Of a stretch of 64,000 nt of DNA, positions 46,890 through 55,399 are shown in pieces. The notes under the pieces are model-generated. The model was not told where the DNA came from. It ran no database searches and saw only the letters and a program-made list of their open reading frames with translations. This stretch comes from Pukyongia sp. (lineage in GTDB: Bacteria > Bacteroidota > Bacteroidia > Flavobacteriales > Flavobacteriaceae). Where the stretch lies: positions 62,001 through 126,000 of the forward strand of contig JASBSY010000023.1 of NCBI GenBank assembly GCA_030148705.1, written 5' to 3'. Each line of letters opens with the position of its first letter. The first letter of the stretch is position 1. The translations under genes and the position numbers were made by a program.

Positions 46890-48062
46890 ATGGAAAAGGT
46901 AACCCACTTTCTTTGTGCTATCTCCCTTCTGTTGCTGTGCACAATTTCCGCAGAATCACAAACCTCAATTACAGAACTACTTGAAAGACTGGAAGAAAAT
47001 CACATGGGTGGAATTACCGAAGTCTTCACCCCTGCTGAAATCAAGCTCTTAAGAGCGCACTTCGATGCAAAATCCGAATCTATTCTTAAAGCGGTGCCGG
47101 ACAATGTTGGAGTTTACATTTACGCTCCCGAGAACGTCAACCTGGATATAGGTGGTTTTTTTAATGAAGATCCCTCGAATTTTACGGTTTATGGTCCCTC
47201 GGGAACAGCCGATTTTGAAGGTGCCGGAGCTTATAACCCAATTACAGATATGTACTTCGTGGTCGACAATGCAGGCAATGCCTACGACCTGCACGCCATG
47301 AATTACGGGTATACGCTCCGAGGTGTTGTTTCGGCACCTCCCGGCGAATCGTACGTAGGATTGGAATTCGATCCCACCAGTAACACCCTTTATGGCCTTT
47401 CAACCGATGGTGCCGGGAATACCGGCCTGTCAACCATCGATCCAATAAGCCTGGATGTCTCCTATAAGGGAAACACCGGACTTACCCTGGGAATTGCCCT
47501 TGGATTCGATCTTGATGGAGATGCCTATGCCATTGATATAGACACAGACCAGGCCTATAAAATCGACAAGAACGATGCATCCGCAACCCTGCTAGGAAGT
47601 ATTGGGTATAATGCGAACTTCGGACAGGGTATCGGGCTAAGCCGTTCTCTGGGGGATATCTATATTACTGCATTTAATAATTCAATCTTTAACTCCGAAT
47701 TGAGAACTCTCGATACTACAACGGGCAACACGGTTTCCTGGGGGCTGATAGGCGACATGATGCCCGGGGGTACGTTACAGTTTGCATGGAACGGCGCACG
47801 GGAAATGGGGCTGGGCAGAACGGATCCCGCCTTTGGCAACTTTATTTACTATCCCAGTCCGGTGAAATCGGAACTGTATCTACAGGCCGACACCGAAATA
47901 AGCTCAATTCAGGTTATCAACCTATTAGGGCAAACCGTTATTCAAAAAGATATTCTCGCCTTACAGTCGCGTATAGCTATGAATCATCTCAGTTCGGGAT
48001 ATTATTTAATGCGGGTAACCATCGAAGATAGCAGCAAAACATTCAAATTATTAAAAGATTAA
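46890..48062 (+). CDS. T9SS-exported propeller-like protein, paralogue 1
   Basis: 390 residues. A signal peptide ends SAESQ, then a helical pre-domain (SITELLERLEEN ... FTPAEIKLLRAHF). Residues ~70-300 are beta-rich repeats with motifs such as FEGAGAYN, GLEFDPTSNTLYGL and FNNSIFNSELRTLD. The last ~75 residues are a T9SS type A sorting domain (YYPSPVKSELYLQ ... SGYYLMRVTI ... FKLLKD). It is clearly paralogous to the gene at 50794. Ligand and role are unknown. Confidence 0.85.
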   Translation: MEKVTHFLCAISLLLLCTISAESQTSITELLERLEENHMGGITEVFTPAEIKLLRAHFDAKSESILKAVPDNVGVYIYAPENVNLDIGGFFNEDPSNFTVYGPSGTADFEGAGAYNPITDMYFVVDNAGNAYDLHAMNYGYTLRGVVSAPPGESYVGLEFDPTSNTLYGLSTDGAGNTGLSTIDPISLDVSYKGNTGLTLGIALGFDLDGDAYAIDIDTDQAYKIDKNDASATLLGSIGYNANFGQGIGLSRSLGDIYITAFNNSIFNSELRTLDTTTGNTVSWGLIGDMMPGGTLQFAWNGAREMGLGRTDPAFGNFIYYPSPVKSELYLQADTEISSIQVINLLGQTVIQKDILALQSRIAMNHLSSGYYLMRVTIEDSSKTFKLLKD

Positions 48063-48170
48063 TTTGAGAATCATCATCAAGGCCTATTCTGAATGATTCA
48101 CTATCTTGCTTAGCAGGGAAATCATTCCAAAACTATTCAGAATACCTATTATTAATTGAAACTACAGAAA

Positions 48171-48716
48171 ATGATCAGACAAATTTCTCTCTTAAATCCT
48201 ATAATTCCTACCGGCCTGTGCATGGTGATTCTAATGCTGATGGGCACAACTGTAATGATGGGGCAGTCGGATGATACAAGCTTTGTAGCTGAAATCAACG
48301 AACAGGTATGGGCACCTTTCAAACACGCATATGAAACTCGCAATGCCGAATTGTTTAACAGCCTTCATACCGATGATGCCCTTCGTATCACCGAAGGTGG
48401 CATTACCCCCGGTCCTGAGTATAAGGCACGAATCACTGAGGGATTTCAACGCAAATTCGACGGCACGATCACTATCGATTTTGCGCATGAACACAGGTTG
48501 TATTACGGAGACCTGGGCTACGAGGTAGGATATTATCGCATTAGCTACAATCGGCCTGGCCAGGAAGAAACAAATAGTTATGGCAGGTTTCATGTTTTGC
48601 TCAGGAAGATTGACGGAACCTGGAAAATCGCTCAAGACTGGGATACAGAGATGGTGGGTTCACATAAAATATCGGAAATCGAATTTCTGGGTGCTCAATC
48701 CCTGAAAGTCGATTAA
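48171..48716 (+). CDS. Secreted SnoaL/DUF4440-like (NTF2-fold) protein
   Basis: 181 residues from ATG at 48171 (an in-frame TTG lies at 48156). A hydrophobic export signal ends near VMMGQ. The mature part has the NTF2-like pattern: VWAPFKHAYETRNAELFNSLHTDDALRI, then a long strand pair and GRFHVLLRKIDGTWKIAQDWDTE. These folds bind small molecules or catalyse isomerisation; the role here is unknown. Confidence 0.82.
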   Translation: MIRQISLLNPIIPTGLCMVILMLMGTTVMMGQSDDTSFVAEINEQVWAPFKHAYETRNAELFNSLHTDDALRITEGGITPGPEYKARITEGFQRKFDGTITIDFAHEHRLYYGDLGYEVGYYRISYNRPGQEETNSYGRFHVLLRKIDGTWKIAQDWDTEMVGSHKISEIEFLGAQSLKVD

Positions 48717-48788
48717 GTATGTTTCTTAGTCACGGAACCGGACGATTTACCTCCTTGAAAATTATCTAACTTAAATTTTTCAGAAGAA

Positions 48789-49676
48789 ATGAAATCGCTT
48801 AAAAAAGAAGATATCCGGCAAGAGGTGTTCGATCTTTACGACGATTATGCCCATAACAAAATCGAACGAAGGGAATTTATGGAAAAAATTTCCCTCTTTG
48901 CTGTTGGAGGGATCACCCTCCCCTCACTTCTCAGTTTTGTCATGCCTAATTACAAAGATGCCATTACTGTTTCCCCCGAAGACCCACGAATAATTTCAGA
49001 ATACATAATTTATAAATCCGCTAAAGGTGGAGGCGAAATCAGAGGACTGCTGAGTCGACCGGCCAAGATGGATGAAAAATTGCCCGGGGTGGTTGTAGTT
49101 CATGAAAACAGAGGGCTAAACCCATATATTGAAGACGTAGGACGACGAGTCGCATTAGAAGGATTTATCAGCCTCGCCCCTGATGCTCTCTGGCCTCTCG
49201 GTGGATACCCGGGTAATGACGACGATGGTAGAGCCTTGCAAAGACAGCGGGACCGGAATGAAATGCTTGAAGATTTTATTGCGGGTTACGACTATTTACA
49301 CGCGCTTGATAGCTGTAGCGGAAAAATTGGTGTGGTGGGTTTTTGTTTTGGTGGCTGGATCTCGAACATGATGGCTGTTAGGGTGAATAATTTAGGTGCA
49401 GCAGTACCGTTTTACGGAGGGCAACCGGAGATTTCGGAAGTGCCTGAAATAAAGGCACCGCTAATGCTTCAACACGCCGGCCTTGACGAACGGGTAAACG
49501 CCGGACTGGCCGAATACGAAAAAGCACTGATAGCAAATAATAAAGAATTTTCCGTGCATTTTTATCCCGACGTAAACCACGGGTTCCACAACAATACCAC
49601 AGCCCGTTACGACGAAGCGGCGGCGAAACTGGCTTGGCGCAGGACGATCGATTTCTTTAATGAAAAACTCCGGTAA
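48789..49676 (+). CDS. Dienelactone hydrolase family protein
   Basis: 295 residues. The nucleophile is the cysteine in VGFCFGGW, with His in DVNHGFHNN and a likely Asp in HAGLDERVN, the Cys-His-Asp triad of dienelactone hydrolases. An N-terminal extension of ~60 residues with one hydrophobic segment (FAVGGITLPSLLSFVM) may be an export signal or membrane anchor. The natural substrate is unknown. It lies between the NTF2-like gene and the GDPD gene. Confidence 0.9.
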   Translation: MKSLKKEDIRQEVFDLYDDYAHNKIERREFMEKISLFAVGGITLPSLLSFVMPNYKDAITVSPEDPRIISEYIIYKSAKGGGEIRGLLSRPAKMDEKLPGVVVVHENRGLNPYIEDVGRRVALEGFISLAPDALWPLGGYPGNDDDGRALQRQRDRNEMLEDFIAGYDYLHALDSCSGKIGVVGFCFGGWISNMMAVRVNNLGAAVPFYGGQPEISEVPEIKAPLMLQHAGLDERVNAGLAEYEKALIANNKEFSVHFYPDVNHGFHNNTTARYDEAAAKLAWRRTIDFFNEKLR

Positions 49677-49765
49677 GTCTTGTCTAAAATATGATGGGTG
49701 CTATGAGCTGAGTGTTAAATGAGTTCCTTCAGAATTCATTAATTTAGCTGCCCAGAATCACTGCT

Positions 49766-50662
49766 ATGACGAAAATAATCCTCTTTGGAATCGCACTTCT
49801 TTCCCTTAACTATTGTGGATCACCAATCAATAACGACAAAGAATTCGAAATACATGCACACCGCGGAGGGCGGGGTCTAATGCCCGAAAATACAATTCCG
49901 GCCTTTTTAAAGGCAGCGGAAATGGGCGTAGTAATAGAGATGGATGTGGTTATAACCAAGGACTATAAAGTTTTGGTTTCACATCATCCCTGGTTCGACA
50001 ACGATATTTCCCTGGATGCGCAGGGAAACAGCATAGCAGAAGAAGATTTTAGCCAACACAACATATTCAGAATGCGGTATGCTGAAACACAGGTATATGA
50101 CGTTGGTATGAAGCCCCATCCCGACTTTCCCGAACAGCAAAGAATACCGGCAAAAAAGCCTTTGTTTGAAGAGGCTGTAAAGATCATCGAAAGTGAGGCT
50201 GCCAAAAACGATTATAAAACTCCACGCTACAATATCGACATTCGTTTCAGGTCTGAACAGGAGGCGATCTTTCTGCCCAGTCCTCAGGAATTCGGGCAAT
50301 TAATGGTGCAGGCCATTTCAGAAACAGGGATAAAAGACCGTATTCTCATTAGTTCATATTCGGAAGTAATGTTGCATATTATCAAGGACTTAGAGCCTGA
50401 AATTCCCCTGGCACTTATAGTAGAAACCGATTTTCCCCCTGAAGAAAATATAGACTTTCTCGGGTTCGTGCCCGCTGTTTACAGTCCCGACTACAAGCTG
50501 GTGGATGAAGCTTTAGTTAGGTTGTGTAGAGAGAAAAATATGAAACTCATTCCATGGACGGTTAATGAAAAAGAGGCTATGCAGGCGATGATCGAGCTTG
50601 GGGTTGATGGTCTTATCACAGATTACCCGGACCGTTTAAAGATACTGCTCGAGGAATTTTAG
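49766..50662 (+). CDS. Glycerophosphodiester phosphodiesterase lipoprotein
   Basis: 298 residues with a lipoprotein signal (Cys in LNYCGS, residue ~17). The GDPD signature is HAHRGGRGLMPENTIPAF, with metal ligands in EMDVV and HHPW. It ends GVDGLITDYPDRLKILL, the usual C-terminal block. It hydrolyses glycerophosphodiesters to glycerol-3-phosphate and an alcohol, in the periplasm or at the surface, probably for phosphate or lipid scavenging. Confidence 0.94.
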   Translation: MTKIILFGIALLSLNYCGSPINNDKEFEIHAHRGGRGLMPENTIPAFLKAAEMGVVIEMDVVITKDYKVLVSHHPWFDNDISLDAQGNSIAEEDFSQHNIFRMRYAETQVYDVGMKPHPDFPEQQRIPAKKPLFEEAVKIIESEAAKNDYKTPRYNIDIRFRSEQEAIFLPSPQEFGQLMVQAISETGIKDRILISSYSEVMLHIIKDLEPEIPLALIVETDFPPEENIDFLGFVPAVYSPDYKLVDEALVRLCREKNMKLIPWTVNEKEAMQAMIELGVDGLITDYPDRLKILLEEF

Positions 50663-50793
50663 TAATAAGGCTGCCGCTTCCTGTAAATTACATAATCTGT
50701 CAACTTTACTTAAAGGCAGTGGGTTATTTTGGCCTGAATTCTTACGATAGAATTTCGTATCTTGTTAAGGATTAACCAATTAAACTTTCAGTC

Positions 50794-51954
50794 ATGCGAT
50801 GTTCTTTACTATTTCTCATGGGCCTGTTGTTTGTTTCCCTTCCCGCATCAGCCCAGTCGTCCGCCTCAATTTCCGAACTATTAGAACGCAAGAATAAAAC
50901 CACCCACGAATGTGTTTCCACGATCTTCACTCCTGAAGAAATTGCATTACTGCGGGCTCATTATGGTCATGAAGACACAGGGATTCCGGTTATGGCAGAT
51001 GGCCCAAAGACTTTTGTCTATGGCATAGAAAACGTTACTCAACGATATGGATTCTTCGATGCCAATGATCCTTCAACCTTTAATACTACTTCAAATTCGC
51101 CTATACAGGATCCCAATTTTGAAGGTGCCGGAGCCATCAATGAAGATGGAACCATGGCTTATGTGATCGACAATGAGAACAATTTATATCAGCTGGCAGT
51201 ACTCACCGGCATCTACACACTATTGGGGGTCCTTGTACCACCTTCCGGGATGAGTTTTACCGGCTTAGAGTTCGATCCGATATCCGGTTTACTCTATGCG
51301 CTTGCCACAGACGCAATACAAACGGCATTAATGATCATTAACTTCGTCGCCGTTACGGCTACCCTTGTGGGGATAACCGGAATGGTGCTTGGTATTGCCT
51401 TGGCCGCCAGTCCTGCGGGCGATTTGTACGCTGTCGACATAGACGACGACAACCTTTATCGAATCGATAAAGCCACCGCAATTGCTACCCTAATCGGTTT
51501 TATAGGCTTCAATGCCAACTTCGCCCAGGGGATGGCCCTCAACTTCATTGCCGGCGTAATACTATTTGCCGCATTCAATAATTCGGTCTTCGATTCCGAA
51601 CTTAGAACGGTGGATATACTAACCGGGCTTACAACACTCATTGGCGTTATCATAATTGGTACAATCGCCCAATTCGGGTGGATAGGTGTACCTAATCCCG
51701 AACTCGGAGTGGATGAGCACACCAATCAATTGTTCAGTATGTTTCCAAACCCGGCCGGAGATTCGGTCTTCCTGCAAGCCACCGACAGGATCGAAAGTGT
51801 GAGTATTTACGATATGTCCGGACGCAAAGTGATGTATCAACCTGTAGATGCGGTTACTTCCGAAGTAAATCTGTCATATCTGGCTGCCGGTAATTATATC
51901 TGTACAGCTATTGTGAACGGTGAAACCGGGACCTATAAGATTGTTAAGCAGTAA
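50794..51954 (+). CDS. T9SS-exported propeller-like protein, paralogue 2
   Basis: 386 residues. A signal peptide ends LPASAQ. The pre-domain SISELLERKN ... FTPEEIALLRAHY and core motifs FEGAGAIN, GLEFDPISGLLYAL and FNNSVFDSELRTVD repeat those of the gene at 46890. The C-terminus is a T9SS type A domain (MFPNPAGDSVFLQ ... AGNYICTAIVNGE). The two paralogues bracket three unrelated secreted genes. Function unknown. Confidence 0.85.
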   Translation: MRCSLLFLMGLLFVSLPASAQSSASISELLERKNKTTHECVSTIFTPEEIALLRAHYGHEDTGIPVMADGPKTFVYGIENVTQRYGFFDANDPSTFNTTSNSPIQDPNFEGAGAINEDGTMAYVIDNENNLYQLAVLTGIYTLLGVLVPPSGMSFTGLEFDPISGLLYALATDAIQTALMIINFVAVTATLVGITGMVLGIALAASPAGDLYAVDIDDDNLYRIDKATAIATLIGFIGFNANFAQGMALNFIAGVILFAAFNNSVFDSELRTVDILTGLTTLIGVIIIGTIAQFGWIGVPNPELGVDEHTNQLFSMFPNPAGDSVFLQATDRIESVSIYDMSGRKVMYQPVDAVTSEVNLSYLAAGNYICTAIVNGETGTYKIVKQ

Positions 51955-52018
51955 TTTGATGTTAAAAGCGATATAAATTGCTCCCGGCTCCGGCCAAAAA
52001 CGCTTATATTAATCCCTT

Positions 52019-52198
52019 ATGTACAACAAATCAATGTGGTTAGGAATTGTCATGGGGGCTCTGGTCGGTTTGGCCATAGGCGCCTGGATGAATAAGATAC
52101 CTATTGGTCTGGGTATAGGAATAGCAATAGGAGTGGTGATCGGGGTCGGACTGGCTGCTGTGAAGCGCAGAAAGAAAGATGAGGACAGCTCTGAATAG
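52019..52198 (+). CDS. Small glycine-zipper membrane protein
   Basis: 59 residues from ATG at 52019. Two glycine-rich hydrophobic segments (LGIVMGALVGLAIGAW and LGIGIAIGVVIGVGLAAV) are separated by MNKIPIG, and the tail is charged (KRRKKDEDSSE). The GxxxG spacing suggests tightly packed helices. No function is known. It starts 65 bases after the T9SS gene on the same strand. Confidence 0.65.
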   Translation: MYNKSMWLGIVMGALVGLAIGAWMNKIPIGLGIGIAIGVVIGVGLAAVKRRKKDEDSSE

Positions 52199-52289
52199 TT
52201 TATTACTCCGGTTCAGGCAGTTAAGGTTTTTTCACTATCTTTAATTACACTAGCAACACTAGCAAACCAATAATTAAAGATTGTAAGTT

Positions 52290-52721
52290 ATGAAACACGA
52301 TTCTTCCAATTTCTATTTCGAACTATCTGCCAATGGCGAGCATACCAGGTTCAATGCTGTCGACGGAGTTTCTACAACTGTAACCCTGCCGGGCAACCTC
52401 AATCCGGGAGATAATCCATACAAGTTCAGGGTGCCGAGTCTACCGAAATCCAGACACCTCGTACTTAAGAACGGTGAATCTTCCGATAGCTCTAAGCTGA
52501 TGCAGTGGTGTGCGCAATGTGAGAATCCGGAGGCTGCTCCTGAACGATCCAGGGCCATGTTAACCCTCAAGGACAGTGCGGGCAAACCATTAGTTGAGTG
52601 GACCTTGTACAACGCATATCCGCAGCAGGCAAAATCGGTAAAGCCGAATCCTAAATCGGCCAATCGTACAATCGAAGATCTGCAATTGGGCTATTCATTC
52701 TATACTCTTAATCGCAGGTAA
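52290..52721 (+). CDS. Orphan phage/contractile-system tail-tube-like protein (gp19 family)
   Basis: 143 residues, no signal peptide. It follows the T4 gp19 / eCIS inner-tube pattern from memory: start NFYFELSANG with FNAVDGVSTTV, then YKFRVPSLPKSRHLVLKNGES, the KLMQWCAQC helix, LTLKDSAGKPLVEWTLYNAYP and a final EDLQLGYSFYTLN. No sheath, baseplate, spike or ATPase gene occurs within the window, so it is an orphan here. It may be a remnant, part of a system encoded elsewhere, or a repurposed tube protein. Confidence 0.72.
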   Translation: MKHDSSNFYFELSANGEHTRFNAVDGVSTTVTLPGNLNPGDNPYKFRVPSLPKSRHLVLKNGESSDSSKLMQWCAQCENPEAAPERSRAMLTLKDSAGKPLVEWTLYNAYPQQAKSVKPNPKSANRTIEDLQLGYSFYTLNRR

Positions 52722-52826
52722 ATAAGAACTCTTTCTGCCGTTTTCTATCAACCGAATCCGTAGCGGGGAATTGAATTAGAGCGGAATAATCGTTATATTC
52801 CGAAAAAAATCACGAACGCCCGAACT

Positions 52827-54482
52827 ATGAGAACCTATATTTCCCTACTGTTTGCCTTTGTTTCAATGGCTGCATATTCGCAACTTGTCTTTTTACCTGC
52901 TTCAGATAATCAACCAGTTACAAACCGGGCAGCCGCGACACAAATTGTAGCCACCATTGGTTACCAGGGCTATGAAGAGATTCAGGAATATTTTGGGGAA
53001 GGTGAATACGAGGTTTTTGTCGATAATATTGACGGAGTTCTTGACAACCCGATTATTGTACTGGACGGCTTCGATCCCGGGGATGAACGAGATATTACGG
53101 GACTGTACAACAGTCTTAGTTTTGGCGGACAAAATATGGCCGATATCCTTAGGGACGAAGGTTACGATATTGTTATTCTGAATGCCCCGCAATACAGCAC
53201 CGGAGGAAAGGATATCGACGGAGGAGCCGATTATATTCAGCGAAATGCCATGGTGTTAATTGCCCTTATTGAGCTGCTGAACGATCAGAAAGTGGGAGAT
53301 GAGGAATTGGTGGTACTCGGTCCCAGTATGGGCGGTCTTATAGCTCGTTATGCCCTTGCTTATATGGAGCAAAACAGTCTGGACCCGGAAACCAGACTCT
53401 TTATTTCCTTCGATTCCCCGCACAGGGGAGCAAATATTCCTATTAGCTTCCAGTACCTGGTAAATTATCTCGCTCAGCAAGTTGGCGATCCGGATGCATT
53501 GGCTATAGTTGAAAATGTGCTGAATTCCCCTGCAGCCAAAGAAATGTTATACGATCATTTACTGGCTCATCTCGATGCGGGTTCTACCTACGAACAAGAC
53601 CCGACAAAATTGCTTCCGGCCGGAGCTCCCGGTTTCAGGGATGAGTTCCAGGCCGAATTAAATGCTCTTGGATTTCCGGCAAACGTACGCAACGTGGCAA
53701 TGGTAAACGGGAGTGCCCTGGGTACCACCACCGGTAATCCCGGCGATCAGATTGTGGACACCACCCTGGACCTGGGCAGTGGGCTTACAGCCGATATCGC
53801 CCTCCACTTTACCCCTGAAGCAGGAGCATCGAATAATGTAACCAGCGTGGATTCTTTTCTTTTCGGAATACCGGTTGGAACCTTCGACACCCTTGCTGAA
53901 GCGTTTAGCTTTACCGATGGGGTGGACAGTGCTCCGGGAGGAACAACCAGTTTATCAGAATCGCTGGGCAATTCCACCAACCCTGCTATTCTGGCATTTA
54001 TCGACGCCATAGAGCAGGACGAATACTGTTTTATTCCACTTATAAGCAGTCTTGCAATAGAGAACGAAGACAATTGGTATGCCGTTCCTGATATAGGCGG
54101 AACTCACAGTTCAGCTTTTGTTAATACTTATATTCCGGAAGAGAACGAACCGCATGTTTTTGTCTCGGCAGCAAGCGCACAGTTTGCACTGGATGAGATC
54201 CGCGGGGATGTGCTCGCAATTTCCGATCTGGACCGTGACAACAGGTATATCCTTGCATCTAACCCCGTTGGACATCAGATAGATGTGCGACTTGATCCAG
54301 GGCAGACCTACGAAATGGTGAATATCGAAATATTCTCGGTAACCGGGCGTAAAATTATATCGCATGAAGTTCAAAATCCGGTTCAAACCATCACCATACC
54401 CCAGCAACTTTCAACGGGGATGTATATTATGAACATCCGCGATACGCTTACAAGTTTATCCTTAAAATTCTTCGTGAACTAA
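52827..54482 (+). CDS. T9SS-exported lipase/esterase-like alpha/beta hydrolase
   Basis: 551 residues with a signal peptide ending MAAYSQ. The nucleophile elbow is LGPSMGGLIARYALAYME, with DGFDPG before it and SFDSPHRGANIP after, like PGAP1/DUF676 lipases. The catalytic His may be in GGTHSSAF. The C-terminal ~80 residues are a T9SS sorting domain (ASNPVGHQIDVRL ... STGMYIMNIRD ... FFVN). It is likely a surface lipase or esterase; the substrate is unknown. Confidence 0.88.
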   Translation: MRTYISLLFAFVSMAAYSQLVFLPASDNQPVTNRAAATQIVATIGYQGYEEIQEYFGEGEYEVFVDNIDGVLDNPIIVLDGFDPGDERDITGLYNSLSFGGQNMADILRDEGYDIVILNAPQYSTGGKDIDGGADYIQRNAMVLIALIELLNDQKVGDEELVVLGPSMGGLIARYALAYMEQNSLDPETRLFISFDSPHRGANIPISFQYLVNYLAQQVGDPDALAIVENVLNSPAAKEMLYDHLLAHLDAGSTYEQDPTKLLPAGAPGFRDEFQAELNALGFPANVRNVAMVNGSALGTTTGNPGDQIVDTTLDLGSGLTADIALHFTPEAGASNNVTSVDSFLFGIPVGTFDTLAEAFSFTDGVDSAPGGTTSLSESLGNSTNPAILAFIDAIEQDEYCFIPLISSLAIENEDNWYAVPDIGGTHSSAFVNTYIPEENEPHVFVSAASAQFALDEIRGDVLAISDLDRDNRYILASNPVGHQIDVRLDPGQTYEMVNIEIFSVTGRKIISHEVQNPVQTITIPQQLSTGMYIMNIRDTLTSLSLKFFVN

Positions 54483-54680
54483 GATATTCTAACTGAGGCT
54501 CTAAATGTGAAAAAGCCCTAATTTTCTGTTAAGGGCGGACTAAAATCTTGGATTATAGTCAATTTTTTGAGTATCTTTCTACTACTCCCTAATTACTTGG
54601 AATTCGCATGGCTGGCGATTTCCGTAGTAGGGAGCTTTTTATGCTCTTCAGAAAATATAACAAACCTAATTCATAAAACC

Positions 54681-55295
54681 ATGAAGCATAAGATAATTCT
54701 CCCCGCGCAACAAAAAGGAATGAACGACCTCAAAAATGATCTTGAGGCATACGATTTGAATATCAAAACTGCCGAAAAGATCTTGATTCAGGCGGCTGAG
54801 AAAAGTTCCAGAATAACCGGAAAGGCATGCGATCATATTGGCGAGATTGTAAAGAACAACAGAGGAAACTGGCTGGAAGAATACAACAGCGATAAATTGT
54901 TGTGTAAATGGTTCGGGAAGGCAGAAGATCCGATTCATATACGCGGGGTACACAATAGAATGGAATCTGCCTGCAACCGGATCGATGAAGGATTGACGCT
55001 ACATTTAAGACCTCAGAATAAATTGCCTAAGACGGCAAGTGGAAATGAAACTCATTTCGGACCTAAGGCAATGAAAGTCTTTCCTTCGGTATTCCGTAAT
55101 GGTACTGGATCCAAAGAAGTGGCTTCCGTAATTATTCACAATTTGTTGCTTTTGTGGTTCCGCGATCTCAAAGCCAAGGATACAGAGTTGAACAAAGTCG
55201 AATTTGCGCGTAAACTGGCCCAAGAATCCCCAAAGAAAGCACGGTTGAATGCGGCTAATTATGAGCGTTTCTTCAAAGAGTTATCAGATGCGTAA
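54681..55295 (+). CDS. Unrecognised cytoplasmic protein
   Basis: 204 residues from ATG at 54681; the frame extends upstream to 54567 but through an unlikely hydrophobic stretch. No signal, no membrane helix and no familiar motif. The sequence is helical and basic: KGMNDLKNDLEAYDLNIKTAE near the start, KWFGKAEDPIHIRGVHNRME in the middle, and FARKLAQESPKKARLNAANY near the end. The about 200 bases upstream hold no other gene. Confidence 0.6.
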   Translation: MKHKIILPAQQKGMNDLKNDLEAYDLNIKTAEKILIQAAEKSSRITGKACDHIGEIVKNNRGNWLEEYNSDKLLCKWFGKAEDPIHIRGVHNRMESACNRIDEGLTLHLRPQNKLPKTASGNETHFGPKAMKVFPSVFRNGTGSKEVASVIIHNLLLLWFRDLKAKDTELNKVEFARKLAQESPKKARLNAANYERFFKELSDA

Positions 55296-55399
55296 TTGTA
55301 AGCATTCGTAAAACTGGCATAGAATAATTTAACAATCTTTAATCGTAACACGTGTCCGGTCCTTGCGTCTAATGGAACATTATACCATTTATTTTTTAT

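Noticed and set aside
54482-54680. Terminator-like pairing (CTACTAC with GTAGTAG) upstream of the unknown gene at 54681
   Set aside because: The loop is over 30 bases and the stem is weak; not convincing as a terminator or riboswitch.
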